Shown: in pieces, positions 56,399 through 64,000 of the stretch
Layout: each line of letters opens with the position of its first letter
Numbering within the stretch: position 1 is the first letter of the stretch
Assembly (NCBI GenBank): GCA_022036555.1
Contig: CM039120.1
Coordinates: 30,529,716-30,593,715 of the forward strand
Source of the DNA: Microstegium vimineum
Taxonomy: Eukaryota; Streptophyta; Magnoliopsida; Poales; Poaceae
DNA length: 64,000 nucleotides
Reading direction: 5' to 3'
The notes under the pieces: model-generated
What the model was told of the DNA's origin: nothing
Seen by the model: the letters and a program-made list of their open reading frames with translations, nothing else
Databases searched by the model: none
Program-made: the position numbers and the translations under genes

Positions 56399-58383
56399 TG
56401 CGAACACATGGTGGATAAGTACCCATGGATGTTCAGCTTTGATCATGAGTGATTGACCAACACGTAAGTGTTTCAGTTTGAGTGGCTTATCCTAACCACC
56501 TCTGCGAAAGCAGAAATGTGTGCTTGTCTATCAGCTTGTGGTGTGCAGGTGCTATGCCTAGTGACAGTGGTCAATGGCGTGGAGAAGGTCGAGTAGTGGC
56601 TTGCGGTGCCGATGGACTAAGAGTGGTGAAGGGCGGAAGCGGGGCTCGGACTGAGGGACCATGGGCGCCAGTGGAGTAGCTGTGGTGGCTAGTACTTGGC
56701 ACCCGCGAGTGAAAGAAGACATGGAGGTAGACCGAGTCGGCCGAGTCAAGACGGTGGACGCGTGAGTCGAGCGGAGGCTCAGGGGACTCAGAGTCCGACC
56801 GGGCGAAGACAAGGTGGCTCGCGTCGAGTGGTTTGGTGGTTTGGTGTTTTGGGCCTCAAAACCATCCACGTCAGTTTCCGAGTTTGGGCCGCAAACCTCG
56901 GGGTTCGGTAATTGAGCCCAAAGCTATTGGTGGAGGATTTCCTGGGTTGGGGCCTCAAAACCTAGGCGGAGCTTCTGAGGAAGCGGGGATGGCACGTGGC
57001 GGAATCCTGGAGGTTGCGTCAAGGCGACAGCAATTCCCGGCAGGAAGCGGGGCCGTCCATTCAAACGTGTGGCTGAGAGTTACCGACTTGGATTACAATG
57101 TCTTAGGGCTAGGTAATTCGGTCTTGTATCTAGGGGGTTATTTGGGAAATAGCCAAAGCCTCGTTAAATAGAGGATGAAGGGGTATCCTCATCCTCATCT
57201 CTTGCATTACTTCTTCTCCCACCTATTCCTAGGTTTTCCCTTCCCTAGTTTCTTCTTGCTTGAGATCCATCGCGTCACCGGTGTAAGAACTTGTGATTGT
57301 TGCGAGGAATCGGAGGCCGTAACCTCCGTAAGCCATGGTGGCTTCGATTTCTTGATCGTGTCCCCGGTTTGCTTGTGTTCTTCATGTTTTGCTTTTTGCT
57401 CCCTCTTTTCTCGAGATTATTTCTCTTTGTAGGGAGTAGCTCTTGCAAATCCGTTTGAACCAAGTTCTTGGTACTAGTGAGGAGCATCTTTGCACCGAAG
57501 GAATTTTCCTAAAACCTCACGAGCACATAGTTTGGGTGATTTCTTTGCGGAGTTCTTCGTTCTTGTCCCTTTTCCCCAAAATCCCCGTTTCCCTTCAATC
57601 CTCTCCAAATTGAGCAATGATTTCTTTGGGATAGCTCCTCCATAGCACTAGAAACATGCCTACCAAGTTGGGTTACTAGTGGAGATCATTTGGTTAGGAT
57701 TTGGGAAGTTTTGACGAAGAGAAAATTGCTTTTCGAGGTTTCTGCGTTTCTGTCGGGGGCGTCCGACGCTCCAAGGGTTTTGCGTCGGACGCTGGTACGT
57801 GCTGACGTCAGCGTCCGTCGCTCGGCTCGTCTGCGGCTTTTGGTTTTGGCGTCGGACGCTCTTCAGAGTCCGTCGCCCAGCGTCCGTCGCATTTTGTGCG
57901 CTGTGCAGCTCTGTTTTGCTCTCGAGTAGGCCGACGGATGATCTTCTCAGCGTCCGTCGCCGACCGTCCGTCGCCTCTGCAGTCTTTCAGGTTCTGTCAG
58001 GCTCTCTGGAAGGCCGACAGACGCTCGTCTAAGCGTCCGTCGCCAGCGTCTATTGCGCTATCTTCCAGTGTCCGTCGCGCTATCTTCCAGCGTCCGTCAC
58101 GCTGTTTTCTAGCGTCCGTCGCCCTGCTGTCCAGTGTCCGTCGCTTGTCTTTTTGACTGATTTGCTTGGAATTCTTGCCTCTTTCCCATAGGGGTTGAAA
58201 ACTCATTCTTAGGGGTTTCCGGTGAGTTTTCTTCCACTGCCGGTGAGCTTTCATTTCTCTATTTTCGTCTGAATCCCCCACCCATTAACTGGGTTTGGTT
58301 TTTGGGAAGAGTGGCCCGAATATTTCGAGAGAAATTTGAGGCTCCCATTCACCCCCCCTCTGGTCGCCGTTCTCGGTCCTTCA
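56399..58383 (+). repeat. E5 3' LTR, 1985 bp
   Basis: It pairs with 46992-48943 and has the same TGCGAACACATGG start and TCCTTCA end. The CGTCCGTCGC tract (57755-58140) is longer here than in the 5' LTR. The hairpin block is at 56840-56965. Confidence 0.92.
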
Positions 58384-58388
58384 ACTTC

Positions 58389-59948
58389 TCAAACCGCTTT
58401 CTTGGTTGTTTTCCCAAGAGATACAAAACCTTGAGGCAAATAATTAGGAGAGATGGTTTGGACAAGATCACTCCCAATGAAGTACTTGATGAGATCATGA
58501 ACGAAGAGCAATACAATGAAGAAAGTGAAGAAGAAGAGGACAAGGAAGAAAAGAAAGAAAAGAAGGGCTTAGCATTCAAAGTTTCATCATCCAAGAGCAA
58601 GGGCAAAGCAAAGAAGCAAGAATCTAGTGACGATGAAGAAGCTAGTGATGATGATGATGAGATGATGGCCCTCTTTGTGCACAAGTGTGGAAAGTTCATG
58701 AAGAAGAAGGGCTATGGTGCTAGAAAGAGAAGAGATAACTTCAAGGGCAAAGAATATGAGAAGAAATGCTACAAGTGCAAGAGCACCGGTCACATGATTG
58801 CGGATTGTCCCAATCATAGTGCTGATGATGAGAAGAAGAAGAGAAAGCATGACAAGAAGGAGAAGAAGCTATCCTTCACCAAGAAGAAGAAGGGTGCATC
58901 CTATGTGGTGACTTGGGATGATAGTGACTCTTCCAATGATGACTCTAGTGATGATGAGAGGAAGAAGTCCAAAAAGAAGGTTTTGGCAAGCATTGCTATC
59001 AACAACAAGCCATCCATCTTCGACACTCCATCATGCTTCATGGCTAAGCCAACTAAGGTACAATCTCATGATGATAGTGATAGTGATGATGATAGTAGTG
59101 ATGATGAGGAGGAGTACTCCAAGGAGGAACTAGTTGATATGATGAAGCAAACGTATGATTGCTTTGAGACAAAGAGGAAGGAGTGCAAAGAATTGAGCAA
59201 GAAGCTTAAGGCTCTTGAACAATCCTTTGATGAGCTCAATGGCTCTCATGAGAGGATAAGGGAAGCCCATGAGAAGCTTGATAGGACTCACTACAAGCTT
59301 GAAAAGTCTCACTCCTCTCTCCTTGATCAAAACAAGGATAAGGTTGTTGCATCATGTAACATTGGAGTAACTTGTGATATTCTAGATGAATCATTTTTCA
59401 CTCCTATCATTGTTGCCCCAACCGAAACACAATGTAGCACCTCCACTTGCACATCTACTGGTGATAGCTCAAAGGATGATGCTACACTAGTGATTGAAAA
59501 TGAAAAATTGAAACATGATGTTAATGAACTCACTCATGCTTTGGGTAAGGCATATGGTGGAGATGCTCACTTGCTAAAGTGCTTGGGTAGCCAAAGATTC
59601 TCCCTTTGCAAAGAGGGATTGGGCTATACCCCCAAGAAGGGCAAATCAGCTTTTGTAACTCCTAAGCCTAGCTTTGTGAGGAGCAATGGTCGGTTTTGCA
59701 ACAAATGCAAGCAAGTGGGGCATGTTGACCAATATTGCAAACTTAACATGAGCCAAACCAAATTTGCTAAAGCTACCTCTATGCACTTTGATTCATGTTA
59801 TATGCTTACCAAAAGTGCAAAAGGTATCATGGCTAAGTATGTTGGCACATCCATTGTTGGCCCAAAGAAGAAGGCTATTTGGGTGCCAAAATCCTTGGTC
59901 ACTAACTTTGGAGGACCCAAAAAAGTATGGGAACCTAAGAAGAACTAA
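58389..59948 (+). pseudogene. gag: E4 gag, C-terminal part after E5
   Basis: It resumes E4 gag just after the ACTTC duplication and runs open to TAA 59946-59948. Knuckle 1 (CYKCKSTGHMIADC) is at 58767-58808. A Ser/Asp- and Lys-rich stretch, a coiled-coil-like segment (about 59120-59330) and knuckle 2 (CNKCKQVGHVDQYC, 59697-59738) follow. The end WVPKSLVTNFGGPKKVWEPK is shared with E1. Apart from the insertion this half is undamaged. Confidence 0.9.
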
Positions 59949-59960
59949 TTTGTTTTTTAG

Positions 59961-62749
59961 GTCAATTACAAAGCCGGAGGAAGGCACTGGGTGCTTGATA
60001 GTGGGTGCACTCAACACATGACCGGGGATTCTAGAATGTTCAAATCAATCAACTCCAACACCAATGATGGCATTGATAGTATTACTTTTGGTGATAATGG
60101 CACAGTCAAGGTCAAGGGTATTGGTAAGATTGCAATATCCAATGACTTGAGCATATCAAATGTCTTGCTAGTTGAGAGCTTGAACTTCAATTTGCTATCG
60201 GTAGCTCAATTGTGTGATCTTGGATTCAAATGAATATTTGGAATAGATGATGTTGAGATCATTAGTGTAGATGGTTCAAACTTTATCTTCAAAGGCTTTA
60301 GATATGAGAACCTCTACCTAGTCGATTTCAATGCTAGTGAAGCTCAATTGTCAACTTGCTTGCTCACTAAATCAAGTATGGGTTGGTTATGGCATAGAAG
60401 GCTTGGTCATATTGGGATGGAGCAATTGAATAGATTAATCAAGCATGACTTAGTAAGAGGCTTGAAAGATGTTGTGTTTGAGAAGGACAAACTTTGTAGC
60501 TCTTGTCAAGCCGACAAACAAGTTGGTAACACCCATCCAAAGAAGGGCATGATGAGCACTAGTAGAGCATTTGAGTTATTGCACATGGATCTATTTGGAC
60601 CAACAACATACACTTGTATTGGAGACAACAAGTATGGATTTGTCATAGTGGATGATCTTACAAGATATACTTGGGTATTCTGTCTCAATGACAAGAGTGA
60701 TACATTTGCCACATTCAAGTCTTTTGTCAAGAGATGTCACAATGAGTTTGAAACTACCATCAAGAAAGTGAGAAGTGACAATGGAAGTGAATTCAAGAAT
60801 ACAAGAGTTGAAGAGCTATGTGATGAGCTAGGAATCAAGCATCAATTCCCGGCCAAGTACACTCCACAATCAAATGGCCTTGTTGAGAGGAAGAATAGAA
60901 CCTTGATTGACATGGCAATATCTATGCTTAGTGAGTACAATGTGAGTCAATCCTTTTGGGCCGAAGCTATCAACACCGCCTGCTACTCTAGCAATCGGTT
61001 ATATTGTCACCCATTGATGGAGAAGACTCCAGATGAGCTATTAAATGGAAGAAAGCCCAACATTGCATACTTTAGAGTCTTTGGGTGCAAATGCTACATC
61101 TTGAATAAAGGCACAAGACTTGGGAAGTTTGACAAGAAGTGTGATGAAGGGTTCTTACGTGGTTACTCAACCACAAGCAAAGCCTATAGAGTGGAATTCG
61201 GCTAGTGGTATACTTGAGGAGGTTCATGATGTTGAATTTGATGAAACCAATGGCTCTCAAGTTGAAAATGAGAACCTAGAAGATGTGAGTGGTCCTCAAT
61301 TGGCAAGTGCTATGAAAAGTATGGATATTGGTGATATTAGGCCAAGACAAGTGATTGACATTGAAGATGACAAAGATCAAGTGCTCAACTCACCTAATGT
61401 GCAAGCTAGTAGTTCTCAAGTGCAAGATCAACAAGTTGCTAGTTCATCTCAACCAAGCTCAAGCAATCAAGTCCCTATGCTTCAACCAACTAACATTGCA
61501 AGAGATCACCCCATTGATCAAATTGTTGGTGACATTACTAGTGGTGTTCAAACAAGATCAAGATTGATATCTTTTTGCGAGCACTACTCCTTTGTATCAT
61601 CCATAGATCCAACCAAGATAGATGAAGCCCTACAAGATGTTGATTGGGTCAATGCTATGCATGAAGAGCTCAACAATTTCACTAGGAACCATGTTTGGGA
61701 ACTAGTTGAAAGACCCAAGAACTACAATGTGATTGGCACAAGATGGGTATTTAGAAACAAGCAAGATCAAGATGGTATAGTTGTGAGGAACAAAGCAAGA
61801 TTAGTAGCTCAAGGATACACTCAAGTTGAGTGTCTTGACTTTGGAGAAACTTATGCACCGGTTGCAAGATTAGAGGCAATAAGGATTCTATTGGCCTATG
61901 CATGTGCACACAACATCAAGATATACCAAATGGATGTGAAGAGTGCTTTCTTGAATGGATACATCAATGAGCTAGTATATGTTGAGCAACCTCCCGGATT
62001 TGAAGATGACAAGAAGCCCAACCATTCGTACAAGTTGAGGAAGGATTTATATGGCTTGAAGCAAGCACCTAGAGCATGGTATGAAAGATTGAGGGACTTC
62101 CTTCTATCAAAAGGATTTATCATGGGGAAGGTTGACACTACTCTCTTCACCAAGAAGGTTGGCAAGGATCTATTTGTGCTCCAAATATATGTGGATGACA
62201 TCATATTCGGTTCAACCAATCAATAATTTTGTGAAGAATTTGGCAAGATGATGGCAAATGAGTTTGAAATGTCAATGATTGGTGAAATTAGTTACTTCCT
62301 TGGTCTTCAAATCAAGCAATTGAAGAATGACACCTTTGTGAGTCAAGGCAAGTACATCAAGGATATGATGAAGAAGTTTGGCTTAGAAGATTCTAAAGGC
62401 ATTAGCACACTAATGGGCACAAATGGACACTTGGATAGTGATGCTAATGGCAATATGGTGGATCAAAAGTTATATCGGTCTATGATTGGAAGCCTACTCT
62501 ATGTGACTGCTTCTAGGCCGGATGTGATGTTTAGTGTATGCATGTGTGCAAGATTCCAAGCCTCTCCAAGAAAGTCACTTGAAGGCTACAAAGAGGATAT
62601 TGAGATACTTGAAGCATACACAAGATGTTGGATTGTGGTATCCCAAGGGGTCAAACTTTGAGTTACTTGGATATTCGGACTCCGACTATGCGGGATGCAA
62701 GATTGATAGAAAGAGCACATTAGGTACATGTCAAATGCTAGGCATGTCA
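59961..62749 (+). pseudogene. pol: E4 pol, broken and cut by E6
   Basis: It opens after TAG 59958-59960, in the frame of gag. Protease is near 59991 (DSGCTQHMTGDSRMF). A TGA replaces a Cys codon at 60231. Pre-integrase (WLWHRRLGHIGM) is near 60384 and integrase (KVRSDNGSEFKN, GLVERKNRTL) near 60765-60910. A two-base deletion near 61192 shifts the frame. RT has MDVKSAFLNGY near 61930 and YVDDIIFGS near 62188, with a TAA just after at 62224. Another frameshift lies near 62578. RNase H (GYSDSDYAGC) is cut at 62749 by the E6 LTR. Confidence 0.9.
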
Positions 62750-64000
62750 TGGAGGACCGAGAACGGCGACCAGAAGGGGGGTGAATGGGAGCCTCAAATT
62801 TCTCTCAAAATGTTCGAGCCACTCATCCCAAAAACCAAACCCAGTTGCTGGTTGCTCAACCTCCCCCGAGCAACGCGAGCGGGGATTCAGACGAAAACAG
62901 AGAAATGAGAGCTTACCAGCAGTGGAGAGAAAGTCACCAGAAACCCCAAAACACAGGTTCTCAACCCCTAGGGAAAAGAGGCAAGAACCTAGGCAAAAAC
63001 GCACGAAAACAACAACCAACAGGAAGCTCCGGACCAGTTCAGTCAAGACCTCCGGACCAATGGAAGTGGTCCGGAGCCTTTGGTCTGGTGCTTAGCAAAG
63101 CACCTCTAGACTAGTCCGACGATCACTTTTGGAAGTTCGACGGTCACATAGAAAACATGTAGGGAGCTCCCTAGCCCTGGACTCTGGTCCGACGCACATC
63201 GTCGGACTAACGCACCTAGTCTGACGCTCACTGAGAAAAATGACTCACGAAAACAGTAAGCAACCAGGCTTTGAACAACTCGTCTGACGCTCACCGTCGG
63301 ACCAATGAATTTGGTCTAACGCTCTGAGCAGTCAGACGGTCACCCTGGACTTGACCACCGGACCAGTGGCCTATGGTCCGGAGCCTAGTCAAAGTGGTCC
63401 GGAGGTTAGTCCGGAGCTCACGCTCAGAAAGTTGAGGCTCGTGAAAAACGTTTCCACTCCGCCAAATCTTCCCAAAACTCAACCAAATGATCACCAACTG
63501 CAACCAAACTTTGTAGGCATGATCCTAGTATAGTTGGGGAGCTATCCCGAAGAAATCATCGCTCAATTTGGCTTAGAGCAGAGGGAGGAGAAGAGATTTG
63601 GGGAAAAGCTCAAGAACAAAGAACTCCACAAAGAAAACGCCCGATCTACGCACTCGTGAGGTTTGAGGAGAATTCCTTCGGTGCAAAGAAGCTCTTCACG
63701 AATACGAACAACTTGGTTCAAACGGATTTTGCAAAGCTACTCACTACAAAGAGAAATCATTTCGGGAAAAAGAGAGAGCAAAAGAAAAACGCGAAGAACA
63801 CAAGCAAAACGGGGACACAATCATGAAATCGAAGCCACCATGGCTTACAGAGGTTATGGCCACCGATTCCTCGCAACAAACCCAAGTTCTTACAAAGGTT
63901 GGTAGAAACAACCCAGGGATCTCATGAACTAGAGAGAGAGAGGGGGGCAAGTGATTAGGGTTCAAGAGATGGGATGAGGGATACCCCTTGACCCCCTACT
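62750..64000 (-). repeat. E6: E5-related LTR, partial, runs off the window
   Basis: In inverse orientation it begins at the LTR 3' end (TGGAGGACCGAGAACGGCGA, compare the inverse of 58360-58383) and follows the E5 LTR back to the equivalent of about 57180. The middle (63025-63430) is rich in GGTCCGGAGC and GTCGGAC motifs rather than the CGTCCGTCGC type. Whether a whole element or a solo LTR follows cannot be seen. Confidence 0.85.

Larger units (their letters stand above)
46992..58383 (+). mobile_element. E5: complete Ty1/copia (Sirevirus-like) retrotransposon, 11.4 kb
   Basis: Two LTRs (46992-48943 and 56399-58383) and a PBS, gag, pol, a 1.66-kb 3' non-coding region and a PPT lie between an exact five-base duplication, ACTTC (46987-46991 and 58384-58388). 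The insertion interrupts E4 gag. Aligning 47641-47940 with 57059-57358 by eye gives 7 mismatches in 300. Coding regions carry several stops and frameshifts, so it is not autonomous. Confidence 0.95.
44849..62749 (+). mobile_element. E4: Sirevirus-type copia retrotransposon, split by E5 and cut by E6
   Basis: 5' LTR (44849-46460), PBS, gag (46521-46991 and 58389-59948) and pol (59961-62749). E5 lies within gag, flanked by an ACTTC duplication. At 62750 RNase H is cut by the LTR of E6, so the 3' end and 3' LTR are outside the window. It belongs to the same family group as E1: both have two-knuckle gag, near-equal LTR starts and similar pol. Confidence 0.9.

Noticed and set aside
1..64000. CRISPR arrays, bacterial operons, tRNA or rRNA genes
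   Set aside because: No regularly spaced identical repeats, ribosome-binding sites or recognisable structural RNA were seen. The 64-bp repeat is a palindromic LTR array, not CRISPR.

Overview
The window is nuclear DNA from a flowering plant, almost certainly a grass (Poaceae; a panicoid relative of sorghum, sugarcane or Miscanthus is my inference, not proven). The grounds are one intron-rich plant gene, an abundance of Sirevirus-type Ty1/copia and Ty3/gypsy LTR retrotransposons nested in one another, and short TA- and TAA-flanked MITEs. No RNA genes, CRISPR arrays or prokaryotic features were seen.

Left block (1-20058): three layers of nesting on the minus strand. A Sirevirus-like copia element (E1, 1-6366) sits in the reverse-transcriptase region of a second copia element (E2, 6367-about 12025). 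E2 lies in a Tat-like gypsy element (A). A keeps its 3' LTR (19562-20058), a spliced antisense gene (16149-18296) and an inserted 3.7-kb LTR-like unit (12288-15968).

Central block (20059-42012): the only recognised host gene is an EMSY-LIKE (EML) gene with an ENT domain and a Tudor/Agenet-type domain. It lies on the minus strand at 22866-27997 in ten coding exons that join in frame to 454 residues. Three MITEs with target duplications stand head to tail just upstream of its putative TATA box, and one Stowaway-like MITE lies downstream. Further right is a patchwork of LTR fragments: a truncated gypsy LTR, an Athila-like 3' LTR with its PPT, a 3.85-kb solo-LTR-like unit, two inverted halves of one copia LTR family around a third LTR, and two other LTR-like pieces.

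Right block (42013-64000): a second Tat-like element (B) is oriented opposite to A. In the antisense position it carries an intact F-box gene (43816-44601). B is broken by a Sirevirus-like element (E4, 44849-62749). The gag of E4 is split by a complete copia element (E5, 46992-58383) with 2-kb LTRs and an exact ACTTC target duplication. The RNase H of E4 is split by another LTR (E6, 62750 to the window end).

The most interesting observation is that A and B share an LTR, a run of PPT-like motifs, an antisense TATA promoter and a 3' segment, yet carry unrelated genes between promoter and 3' segment: a gag/PF04195-like spliced gene in A and an F-box gene in B. This looks like a cargo-exchanging retrotransposon. 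Other leads are a 64-bp hairpin array in the E5-family LTR, CCGG-type palindrome clusters in every Sirevirus-like LTR, reiterated PBS-like and PPT-like motifs before 3' LTRs, and a conserved in-frame TAG that opens pol in all four copia elements.
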